24,856 bases of DNA, taken from positions 1-24,856 of the IMG/VR virus record IMGVR_UViG_3300017728_000103; one strand, 5' to 3'. How positions within the stretch are numbered: position 1 is the first letter of the stretch; each line of letters opens with the position of its first letter. The DNA is from a virus. The position numbers were made by a program, and so were the translations under genes. Below the pieces are notes generated by a model. It saw only the letters and a list, made by a program, of their open reading frames with translations, had not been told where the DNA came from and ran no database searches. Of this stretch, positions 6,801 through 13,475 are shown piece after piece.

Positions 6801-9800
6801 TATACTGATGAAGAAAGCGGCTGGTGTTTAAGTAGTAGACAAAGAAGAGTTCAAGAGGCATTAGATTTTTTAGTAAGAGTTGAAGATGAAGATGATGATT
6901 TGTATAACTTTATATCTGCATATGACGATTATATAATAAGAAATCAAATGGAAAACATACCAATTTATTATAAAAGTAAACGTGAATTTCCTGGGATACA
7001 TGAAAACCCACAAGTTAAAAAAGTTGTAAAGAAAAATTTTGCAGGATTTAAAAAGTTCTTAAGTTCTTTTGATAAAATTTTTACAGCAGAAGGATTTACA
7101 GATCTTAAAGCAGAAATATCTGATAAAAATAGATACGATAAACGTAACAAAGACTTTGAAACAAATATCAGAGATAATTCAAAGGCAAAATTAAACATAC
7201 CAAGTCACAGTTGGTTTTACATAGACAAAGATTTTTTTGAGACAATAACAGATAAAAGTTATAGTGATAGAGAAGCATATTTAGATAATCATTTAGAACA
7301 TTTTGGCGGTTCAAGTTTAAATAGTACTAAAGTTTATGTAATACCTTCAAGTCACTGGAGCGATGCCGAAGACGCCACTAATGGTTTAGAACTTATAGAC
7401 ACTTTTGAAAAAAATAAAAACTATTATCACAGTTGGAGAAAGAAAGATTATAGACGCATAGTCAATAAGTTCCAAAACAAATATGGGTTTAGTTGGAAAA
7501 AATTAACTAACGGAGAAGATTTTTTATCAGGCGACGGGGACTTGTATTCCACACTTAAAAAACTAGGCATTGAGATTACAAATCAAGGAGACAGTAGAAA
7601 AGGTGCACCCGGACAAGACGATTTAGTTGATGGTGAAGCAACACAAAATCCTACTAGTGGTGAGCCACTAAACAGAAGTAGTGCAATAAGTTGGTCAATG
7701 AATACCGATGGCGCAGAGGAAAGACAATTTAATGCATTTGATTGGAGTGTATATCCAGATAAGATGAAAGACATTGTTGCTAAGGTTATGAAGCAAGATC
7801 GATACGGTAGTTTTAAAGTAGCATTAGAAGATGTACTTAGAAAAGTTTTAGATGGTGACATAGATATACAACCTGAAGATTTAGGTAAACCGTTAGAAAG
7901 GCTTGCTTTTGCGGCTGGTGTAGAGAATATGGACGGAAATTCTTCAAACAGTATAGCAAGTGATACAAATTGGACTAACTTAGCAGACTTTTTAAAAATA
8001 GAACGTGGTGTAAATGATCAAGGTGTAAACTTATTGAAAAAAGTTTATGATCAATACGACGGCAATCACGAATGGAGGCCAAATTCAGAAGATGGCCAAA
8101 ATGTAATTGGATTACAAAGATGGGGTGCCGCAGTCAAGGCCGCACACGAATATATACAAAAGAATTATTCAGTAAGTGGCGGAAACTATTTTAGAGACGG
8201 TGATAATGTAAGTCAAATGTATGGTGGTTCAGAACCTACAGCAGATGATAGATCAGCATATTCATCTGAAGTATCAGAAGACGATTATGCAACAACTAGA
8301 CAAAAATATATAATGTTTAATAATATGATGGCTATGGGTATACAAAACTATATAGTACAATCTGATGTGAACAGACTAGTAGCATTCTTGAAAAATCCTG
8401 ATAATGATGAAGCATTTAAAAGTCATGTACTTTTAGGACTACATAAAAATAAAGAACGTGGTGAAGAAGCAAACGATTTTTACGGTGCATTAGCATACGG
8501 TAGAAGAGAATTAGCACGAAACGAAAGTGCGATAAATAGTAATATGTCTACTATATTTGAAAAATTTGAAGATCTATCTTTTGCAAAACAATTGGATATT
8601 ATATCTAAAATAGATTCTAAAAAAATCAACGAAGCATGGAGCAAAAAATATAAATCAAGTATAGACTGTAATAATCCAAAAGGATTTAGTCAAAAGGCTC
8701 ATTGTGCAGGTAAAAAGAAAAAGAAAAAGGCAAATGAAAGTGTACCAGACAATACAAAGTTAAGAATGTTAAATCATCTACTATCTGATCATATGCCTGC
8801 AAATGATATTAAAAAACAAATGGATGCCTTTTTTGCTTTACCAGATCCTAAAATGATAAAGGCCTTTAGGCACAGACGGGCAGAGGGCGGAGACGATGCA
8901 TGTTTAAGACCTATTTTAAGAAGTTTTATAAAACGTCAAATGCCTGATACTCAACGTAAATTTATAAATCTAAATGAAAACAAACTTAATGAGTATGAGG
9001 ATTTAGAAGCAGAAAAAACAAAAATACAGGATATTGTAAGTAAACTTGATATAGACCAAGAAAAAGACAGAGAACTTATAGACCAAATTTGGAGAATTCT
9101 TAATGCTGATCATATTCAATCTGTAATAGGCAAATTAGTTGTAAAACCAATTGCAGATGAAACTGCTATGAATAAAGAAGCGGCAACAAAAGTTTTAACA
9201 CAGGTAATATATCAAATTGAAAGTAGTTATGATAAGATTAAAGAGTTTTTAGATGATTTAGAAAAAACAGGTTCTGCATATGATGTTGACGCACTAAAGC
9301 AACCAATCAATTCTTTATCAAATATTTTTAAATCAGATGTAGGCTATACAGTATTTAAAACATTACTGCCTTATGGCGTAGGTGCTAACAAAAAAGGCCC
9401 TGGAGAATTTGCTTTAGCCATGTTAAGTGATAGGGTACAATTAAGCGATACTACAGGAGATGTTGTTATAGATGGTGAACTTGTAGAGGTTAAAGCAAGT
9501 AAAAGTGAGACAAGTTCAGGCGGTGGTAGGTTAGGTATGGGCGGTATGCCACAGTTAAAAGCAAGAGATGTTTTATTAAGATATAAAGACACAATACCTT
9601 CAGTAGCAAGTCACTTGGAAAATGAAAATAATAAAACATTAGGTATAGGTAAGTTTGTCGAATATTTAAATCAAGATCTTCCTGTAGGTGATAAAAGAAG
9701 ATATGATATTGCTAAAGATTTTTATAAAGATCTTTTTATTCCTGTAGCAGTAGAAAAAATTGCAAAGGCTTTCCAATCAACAGATGATATACAAGAAATT

Positions 9801-10034
9801 GGAAAACAATATGCAGGTGCTAATTACATTGATTATTTAAATAAAGGAAAATTTGAAGCATTATTGGCAATAGATATGTATACTGGTAAATCAGCATATC
9901 TACCAAGCGAAGAAGAGTTTATAAAATTTGTAGAAGGACCTCACTCTGGTGCTATGGGTATCAGTGTTGTACCTTCTAATTCAGGACCAACAGAATCATT
10001 TGTACAAATGACATTTAGAAAGGGCAAGGTATGA
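3804..10034 (+). CDS. Giant tagged head polyprotein: amidoligase-like domain, long unknown region, PD-(D/E)XK nuclease
   Basis: This 2076-aa protein is by far the largest in the window. Residues 1-15 (MKFSDVKTLEHILKE) resemble the N-terminal tags nearby. A Gln/Pro-rich linker follows, then a basic segment (136-159) bracketed by V-T-E|S and L-K-E|A. Residues about 180-600 match the amidoligase (peptide ligase) pattern: GFEAE at 185-189, a W-x-V-x-x-D-x-S block near 403-412 followed by GAEIISP, GLHV near 459, and a late IEFRIAGGS block; a very acidic insertion sits inside it. Residues 600-1600 are unassigned. A basic segment with Cys1622 and Cys1634 (1611-1645) is bracketed by I-N-E|A and A-N-E|S. 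The C-terminus has a nuclease core, GPGEF at about 1865 and D1886...E1895-V-K1897. I infer a packaged polyprotein cut by the prohead protease. Family calls are by motif only. Confidence 0.85.
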   Translation: MKFSDVKTLEHILKEYSYNSSGPPLPSGNQKHGQVAKAVDQVKKQQQVQQQPTIQPPSNDKVVINPQAAQPVKKKTGHQLKRNEVIRDLESGQPLGVVISPKGQGEFKDKVTVQASNGQIINVDPQLEFSVDVTESSKYRKKFKLKRKIKKLARKRLKEADQELFEINFNRKSVASEALDAPIKCGFEAETFWYGVESNSSDDVDGMTIGDIEYEFGDLPDQAYEDYQDWLYQKGQDDYLEDLIDEKVDEHKEDEDYLNDFIDSSSGPSSEAIEVYKDNFKDSDPDEFENREEDGWEYINWVREYVEEEYEAEYLDWLRDAIQEEYDLDDEAKELAEGDYSMDEWVYEMYSYMSTFLDEYGYEYSRPEDGTENVASVLNGWIENNSQFTDYPDHGDYGDTYTTTAWAVERDSSIDPDEGVGAEIISPVFSSPRKMLEEMKSLFEWGEDEFGTNNSTGLHVTMSWQGNKDENGEPYRTEPNKLKMALLLGDQYLLSEFGRLKNSYTKSQYQNVLKAAERMKRGDAKSFEEFEKMLTKGITTDKFQSIHFKTEKDKDSDNELIEFRIAGGSDYQQMLPQIVKAVVRYATIMKSGYDENAFRSDYIGAVSRVLRKSQEVDPEKLKDLLHVTHPVIDSAKDIVGKKDYFDVVNLLSTSVESLRYYQELSKPGADKKWEQSIKDYRKNTGSDPSWMGENINEDEITGYIEPDRIKPSKGAAIELKGAQDKFISAITILSRDVSDGLNRNPVRAKDVGIFRKFANEVKLDTQGIERLILSKLNDFNFTGTDKENIARLKTGINVLFKQDIIKNPEFLIPQEVDAIASKMWQFFQNDDSKDNTKLDKLAELLMQLNPANEKADILDVLAQLSDERAQNGFVAKLRGSGYHTRIAIVKDGSIKTPNSSNNLLKFLEPYKGYNYPTGKQHHINIRSDDNYEEVAKSALVQKMRFRLDHLGDLERDNKEKYLKIKSDLIKIANDFLNTVVATAIQRDEVLDKFGKEVSEYTDEESGWCLSSRQRRVQEALDFLVRVEDEDDDLYNFISAYDDYIIRNQMENIPIYYKSKREFPGIHENPQVKKVVKKNFAGFKKFLSSFDKIFTAEGFTDLKAEISDKNRYDKRNKDFETNIRDNSKAKLNIPSHSWFYIDKDFFETITDKSYSDREAYLDNHLEHFGGSSLNSTKVYVIPSSHWSDAEDATNGLELIDTFEKNKNYYHSWRKKDYRRIVNKFQNKYGFSWKKLTNGEDFLSGDGDLYSTLKKLGIEITNQGDSRKGAPGQDDLVDGEATQNPTSGEPLNRSSAISWSMNTDGAEERQFNAFDWSVYPDKMKDIVAKVMKQDRYGSFKVALEDVLRKVLDGDIDIQPEDLGKPLERLAFAAGVENMDGNSSNSIASDTNWTNLADFLKIERGVNDQGVNLLKKVYDQYDGNHEWRPNSEDGQNVIGLQRWGAAVKAAHEYIQKNYSVSGGNYFRDGDNVSQMYGGSEPTADDRSAYSSEVSEDDYATTRQKYIMFNNMMAMGIQNYIVQSDVNRLVAFLKNPDNDEAFKSHVLLGLHKNKERGEEANDFYGALAYGRRELARNESAINSNMSTIFEKFEDLSFAKQLDIISKIDSKKINEAWSKKYKSSIDCNNPKGFSQKAHCAGKKKKKKANESVPDNTKLRMLNHLLSDHMPANDIKKQMDAFFALPDPKMIKAFRHRRAEGGDDACLRPILRSFIKRQMPDTQRKFINLNENKLNEYEDLEAEKTKIQDIVSKLDIDQEKDRELIDQIWRILNADHIQSVIGKLVVKPIADETAMNKEAATKVLTQVIYQIESSYDKIKEFLDDLEKTGSAYDVDALKQPINSLSNIFKSDVGYTVFKTLLPYGVGANKKGPGEFALAMLSDRVQLSDTTGDVVIDGELVEVKASKSETSSGGGRLGMGGMPQLKARDVLLRYKDTIPSVASHLENENNKTLGIGKFVEYLNQDLPVGDKRRYDIAKDFYKDLFIPVAVEKIAKAFQSTDDIQEIGKQYAGANYIDYLNKGKFEALLAIDMYTGKSAYLPSEEEFIKFVEGPHSGAMGISVVPSNSGPTESFVQMTFRKGKV
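8531..8546 (+). promoter_or_regulatory. Possible internal late promoter with in-frame start inside the polyprotein gene
   Basis: GATAAATA (8531-8538) is followed after exactly 5 nt by an ATG (8544) in the polyprotein frame, at residue 1581. Four genes in this window have the same box-N5-ATG layout at their starts. If active, it would yield a 496-aa C-terminal product (8544-10034) beginning MSTIFEKFEDLSF and containing the Cys/Lys module and the nuclease. A chance match inside coding sequence is possible. Confidence 0.35.
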
Positions 10035-10852
10035 ACATAAAAGACATTTTAAAAGAAAACTATACATTACCAGATATCACATATGACGAGTATGGTATGC
10101 CTGAATATTCTCAATACTTAGATATGATTTCTAAAGTTTTTAAAAAAGGATTAGGTAAAGTACAAATACAAAGATTTTTACAAAACAAATTAGAAATCAC
10201 TGGAAGTAGTGCTAGAGAACTAATATCAAAATGGGAACAAGTAAATAGACAACAAATTCCTATGAAATTAAATGCAGAAGCCGGAGGCGCCGGAGGCGGC
10301 GGTGCAGGAGCAGGTGGCGGTGCAGGTGCTAGTGCTGGTGCAGGTGCAAGTTCAGGTGGTGACGGTGGTTCAGCAAGTTCAAGTGGAGACAGCGGGTCTG
10401 CAGGCAGTGGTGACACTGGTTCCGCTGATTCCACGCCTAGTGATGCACCTACTATGAGTGCTCCTAGAGGTTATGCATTTTTAGGTAGCATGATGCCAAC
10501 TAAAAAGAAAAAGAAAAAGAAGAAAAAGAAAAGTAAACAATTTAAGTTTGGTGGCGGCATTTACGAAAATGTAGAACAAATGGAAGATAAATTATGGGAC
10601 TTAAAATCTGCATTAGAATCTGTAAGAGCAGAAACTAAAAATATTAAATATGCTGATATGCATATGGATATAATTAACAAAGTCTCTAACATTGCAGAAG
10701 AAAACGATATTGAACTAGATGAATATAATGTAAATCAAGTTTACAGAGCAAAAAATAAATTAGAAAGTGCAATATATCAATTAGAAGAAGATTTTGAAGA
10801 AGCAATTAGAGATATGCAAAACGCAATAGATATGTACGATGAAAATATTTGA
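10031..10852 (+). CDS. Tagged Gly/Ala/Ser and poly-Lys protein, probable internal head protein (273 aa)
   Basis: The gene begins with an ATGA overlap with the polyprotein stop. The N-terminus MNIKDILKE|NYTL has the 9-residue tag form. Residues 30-75 look like a small helical, possibly helix-turn-helix, unit. Residues 84-137 are a low-complexity Gly/Ala/Ser/Asp linker. Residues 158-167 are ten consecutive lysines, soon followed by I-Y-E|N at 177-180, another possible protease site. Residues 180-273 form acidic, heptad-rich helices (EQMEDKLWDLKSALESV; KLESAIYQLEEDFEEAI), probably a coiled coil. The layout, DNA-binding patch, flexible linker and coiled coil, fits an internal or scaffold-like head protein. 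No enzyme motif is seen. It overlaps the SOD gene by 14 nt. Confidence 0.78.
   Translation: MNIKDILKENYTLPDITYDEYGMPEYSQYLDMISKVFKKGLGKVQIQRFLQNKLEITGSSARELISKWEQVNRQQIPMKLNAEAGGAGGGGAGAGGGAGASAGAGASSGGDGGSASSSGDSGSAGSGDTGSADSTPSDAPTMSAPRGYAFLGSMMPTKKKKKKKKKKSKQFKFGGGIYENVEQMEDKLWDLKSALESVRAETKNIKYADMHMDIINKVSNIAEENDIELDEYNVNQVYRAKNKLESAIYQLEEDFEEAIRDMQNAIDMYDENI
10280..10441 (+). repeat. Low-complexity Gly/Ala/Ser coding repeat
   Basis: Irregular GGTGCAGG/GGCGGT-type units encode a flexible Gly/Ala then Ser/Gly/Asp linker (residues 84-137 of the 273-aa protein). It is clearly more GC-rich than its surroundings and could vary in length between relatives. Confidence 0.7.
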
Positions 10853-12281
10853 TGCAATACAGCAAGTAGTACCTTGCCCTAGAACAAAATCAACAGGATG
10901 TCAATGCGATAAACTTGAAGGTATAACTGAGGCTGAAGAAACTATTAAAGCAATAGCACAATTAGAGCATACTGTAGATGATGTACAAGGGTTTGTAAAA
11001 TTTAAACAAAAGCCAGGTCAACCAACTATTATAAAAGGTATAGTTAAAGGTCTAACACCTGGTAAACACGGTTTCCATATACACGAATACGGAGATTTAA
11101 GTGATGGTTGTGCAAGTGCAGGAGGACATTATAATCCTGACGGTGTTGATCATGGTAATATATCTCAAGGACATGTAGGCGATTTAGGAAACATAACAGC
11201 AGACCAAACAGGAACTGCTAGATTTCAAATTAAAGCAGAACGTGTAGAATTATCTGATGTAGTAGGTAGAGCAATAGTAATACATGCAGATGAAGATGAC
11301 TTAGGTAAAGGCGGAGATGAAGAAAGTCTTAAAACAGGTAATGCTGGTGATAGATTAGGTTGTGGCGTAATACGTTTAAGAGAAGTTGTAGAGGAAGATT
11401 ATCAAAGAAAAACATTTGATAAACATTTTGATAGAAATCAACTACCACAAATTAATAGAACAGATGTAGAAAATTCTGATTTTAATTATAAAGAAGGTAA
11501 AATAAGTTTATCTAACTTAAAACCAGTACAATCACAACGTGTACATGGATATGATAAAAAAGCAGAGCAAGTATTTTTACAGGATATAGATAAGCCTTTT
11601 ATAATAGATAAAAACGGATATATTATAAACGGTCATCATAGATATGATGCGGCAAATATTTTAGGTATTAAACGTGTCAAAGCAATAAAAATAGATGCAG
11701 ATATAGAAGATGTAATGAATTATTTTTCCCATACAAGTAGTGATACAAAAGTAATGGGAGAAGATTATTTTAAAAAATTATTGCAAGAAAAAATGGCAGT
11801 AATTGAAGATGTTACAACCTTAAAACCTCAAACAAAAGGCACAAAGTATCCTTTGTTTAGTAAACAGAACATTCAAAAAGCATACAATGAATGGGCAAAT
11901 GGCGCCGAGGTAGACAGAGATATTAACATAGTAGGCAAAGACAACAAAGAGTATGTAATACGCCAAAACTATGATGATGCCAGCCAACACTTTGAGGAAG
12001 GAGAGTGGTATCTCACTAATGCTAATAACGATATTGTAGATACTGAAGGTTATCCGGACCCAGGAGAACTTTTATACGACCATAATTCAGATGAAGAATT
12101 TTATCCAGATGATGAGGTAGAAGAAGCCAAAAGTTCACCAGGCAGAGTAAAACGTGCAGGTGCAAGTTGCAAAGGTTCCGCAACGGAACTTAGAGCAAAG
12201 GCTAAAAAGTACAGTGGTGAAAAAGGCAAAATGTATCACTGGTGCGCCAACATGAAAGGCGGCAAGAAAAATCCTAAATAA
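10839..12281 (+). CDS. sodC: Cu/Zn superoxide dismutase fused to ParB-like domain, probably packaged
   Basis: This is a 480-aa fusion. Residues about 32-180 are a complete Cu/Zn superoxide dismutase, which converts superoxide to hydrogen peroxide and oxygen: copper ligands H80, H82, H149 and bridging H97; zinc ligands H105, H112, D115; disulfide pair C91/C175; and the guiding arginine R172. There is no signal peptide, unlike most bacterial SodC. The N-terminus is instead MKIFDAIQQ, a Cys-containing linker and G-I-T-E31|A32, a prohead-protease-type site just before the SOD fold. Residues about 196-300 carry a ParB/sulfiredoxin-type fold (FIIDKNGYIINGHHRYDAA). The tail (431-480) is a basic module with C444 and C469 (SSPGRVKRAGASC, MYHWCANMKGGKK). 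I infer delivery inside the capsid. The SOD call itself is secure. Confidence 0.93.
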   Translation: MKIFDAIQQVVPCPRTKSTGCQCDKLEGITEAEETIKAIAQLEHTVDDVQGFVKFKQKPGQPTIIKGIVKGLTPGKHGFHIHEYGDLSDGCASAGGHYNPDGVDHGNISQGHVGDLGNITADQTGTARFQIKAERVELSDVVGRAIVIHADEDDLGKGGDEESLKTGNAGDRLGCGVIRLREVVEEDYQRKTFDKHFDRNQLPQINRTDVENSDFNYKEGKISLSNLKPVQSQRVHGYDKKAEQVFLQDIDKPFIIDKNGYIINGHHRYDAANILGIKRVKAIKIDADIEDVMNYFSHTSSDTKVMGEDYFKKLLQEKMAVIEDVTTLKPQTKGTKYPLFSKQNIQKAYNEWANGAEVDRDINIVGKDNKEYVIRQNYDDASQHFEEGEWYLTNANNDIVDTEGYPDPGELLYDHNSDEEFYPDDEVEEAKSSPGRVKRAGASCKGSATELRAKAKKYSGEKGKMYHWCANMKGGKKNPK

Positions 12282-12284
12282 ATA
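12277..12284 (+). promoter_or_regulatory. Late promoter box AATAAATA, 5 nt from ATG
   Basis: AATAAATA overlaps the stop codon of the SOD gene and lies exactly 5 nt before the ATG at 12290, with no room for a ribosome-binding site. A leaderless late transcript is implied if the box is used. Confidence 0.55.
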
Positions 12285-12289
12285 GTCGT

Positions 12290-13312
12290 ATGTCCGACGA
12301 AAGAAAAATTTATATTGATGATGCTTTAGAATATACAGGACAAGCCTGGATTGATAAAGTATTATTGCATCAAGTAGGTAAATTAGAGGGCATAGAAGAA
12401 CACCCTGACGATACTTTACAAAAAATATTCCAGTCTATAACAATGAGTCATTTACACAATGTAGGTGACATAGAGCCTTTAAAATTATCTCAATATTCTG
12501 ATTATTCTAATCAATACAAATGGTATCCTTCTGATACAGAACAACAATTTAATTTACATTTGGAAGATCCAGATACTAGAGGAATACTTTATAAATATGG
12601 CTGGTCTGATAATAATGGCAAGCCAACACCAGTACACTATGACTTAAATGAATTTGGATTTAGATGTAAAAACTTTAGTGATAAAGATGGTATTTTATTT
12701 TTAGGTTGTAGTTTAACATTTGGTGTAGGAGTAAGACGAGAAGATACTTGGACACAGATAGTTGCAGATCATTTTGGATTAGAGAACTGGAACTTAGGAA
12801 TGCCAGGTAGAGGATTAGATTTTATTGCATTGTATTGTAGATTATTTTTAGATAATTTAATACCTAATACAAAAGCAATTTGTATTTATATGCCTCCTCC
12901 AGGACGTAAAAGTATTTTTATAGAAACTAAATTAAAAGGTCCAGATGAAAAAAATACAGCACCATTAGAACTTGCACATCTAAATGGTATGGATTGGAAA
13001 AATGATGATTACTGGGACAACCCTTTGCCTAGACCTATGCATAAAGACTTTATAGAAAATAATGTTTCCGAAAGAGATTTATTTTTAAACTGGATGTGGA
13101 AAAGAGAAAATTCTTTTTTTAATGAACTGGCCGCAGTCTCTATAATTAAAACAGTAGCGGACGAAAGAGGAGTTCCTTTAGTAATCTTAAATGGACTAGA
13201 TAATATTTTTCAAGATCATAAAGACTTAGGTAGAGATTTACTACATCCTGGTATAGATAATCACAAAGCACTCGCTGAGAAATTTATACTCAATTTAGAA
13301 ATAGATAAATAG
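12290..13312 (+). CDS. SGNH/GDSL-type hydrolase, copy 1 (340 aa)
   Basis: SGNH hydrolases cleave ester bonds in lipids or sugar acetates through a Ser-His-Asp triad. Block I is present as GILFLGCSLTFGVG with the nucleophile S141, but the usual GDS is GCS. Block II glycine lies in NLGMPGRG (G170), and block V is D316-L-L-H319 followed by PGIDNH. The Asn of the usual GxND block III is not obvious; that position reads ICIYMPPPGRKS. Residues 1-120 are an N-terminal extension of unknown function ending NEFGFRC. It is a close paralog of 13459-14268. O-deacetylation of host surface glycan or of a phage glycan is possible, but the substrate cannot be told. The last codons and stop (GAT AAA TAG) contain the next promoter box. 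Confidence 0.82.
   Translation: MSDERKIYIDDALEYTGQAWIDKVLLHQVGKLEGIEEHPDDTLQKIFQSITMSHLHNVGDIEPLKLSQYSDYSNQYKWYPSDTEQQFNLHLEDPDTRGILYKYGWSDNNGKPTPVHYDLNEFGFRCKNFSDKDGILFLGCSLTFGVGVRREDTWTQIVADHFGLENWNLGMPGRGLDFIALYCRLFLDNLIPNTKAICIYMPPPGRKSIFIETKLKGPDEKNTAPLELAHLNGMDWKNDDYWDNPLPRPMHKDFIENNVSERDLFLNWMWKRENSFFNELAAVSIIKTVADERGVPLVILNGLDNIFQDHKDLGRDLLHPGIDNHKALAEKFILNLEIDK
13304..13311 (+). promoter_or_regulatory. Late promoter box GATAAATA, 5 nt from ATG
   Basis: The box is formed by the last codons and stop of the SGNH gene (GAT AAA TAg) and lies exactly 5 nt before the ATG at 13317. Confidence 0.62.
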
Positions 13313-13316
13313 TATT

Positions 13317-13475
13317 ATGCTTATAAAAGATGTTATAAACGAAACTTCAGCAGGTGCTATAGCATCAGTGGCTATGCCTATGGGCAAAATGGTTAAGCGA
13401 CCAAATCCTAGTGTTCTTTCTAAATCTAAAACAAAAAAGAAGAAAAAGAAGAAAACTAGTGATAAGACCAAATAA
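13317..13475 (+). CDS. 52-aa tagged poly-Lys peptide, probable internal head peptide
   Basis: This short gene starts exactly 5 nt after a GATAAATA box. The product begins MLIKDVINE|TSAGAIASVA, the same 9-residue tag form as the larger tagged genes, ending in I-N-E|T. It continues with a small Ala/Ser/Met segment and ends in a basic tail with seven consecutive lysines (SKSKTKKKKKKKTSDKTK). If processed, it would release a roughly 43-residue cationic peptide like the small internal peptides of T4 heads. It overlaps the next gene by 17 nt if that gene starts at GTG 13459. Short length limits certainty, but promoter spacing and tag both support it. Confidence 0.68.
   Translation: MLIKDVINETSAGAIASVAMPMGKMVKRPNPSVLSKSKTKKKKKKKTSDKTK

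Noticed and set aside
10111-10457. Pro/Ala-rich minus-strand frame and Val/Gln-rich + frame over the Gly/Ala repeat
   Set aside because: Both are shadows of the Gly/Ala/Ser linker of the 273-aa protein; low-complexity GC-rich repeats keep all frames open.
10839-11380. SOD region as host contamination or a chimeric assembly
   Set aside because: It is in frame with phage-type N- and C-terminal modules, overlaps the upstream phage gene and has the same base composition.
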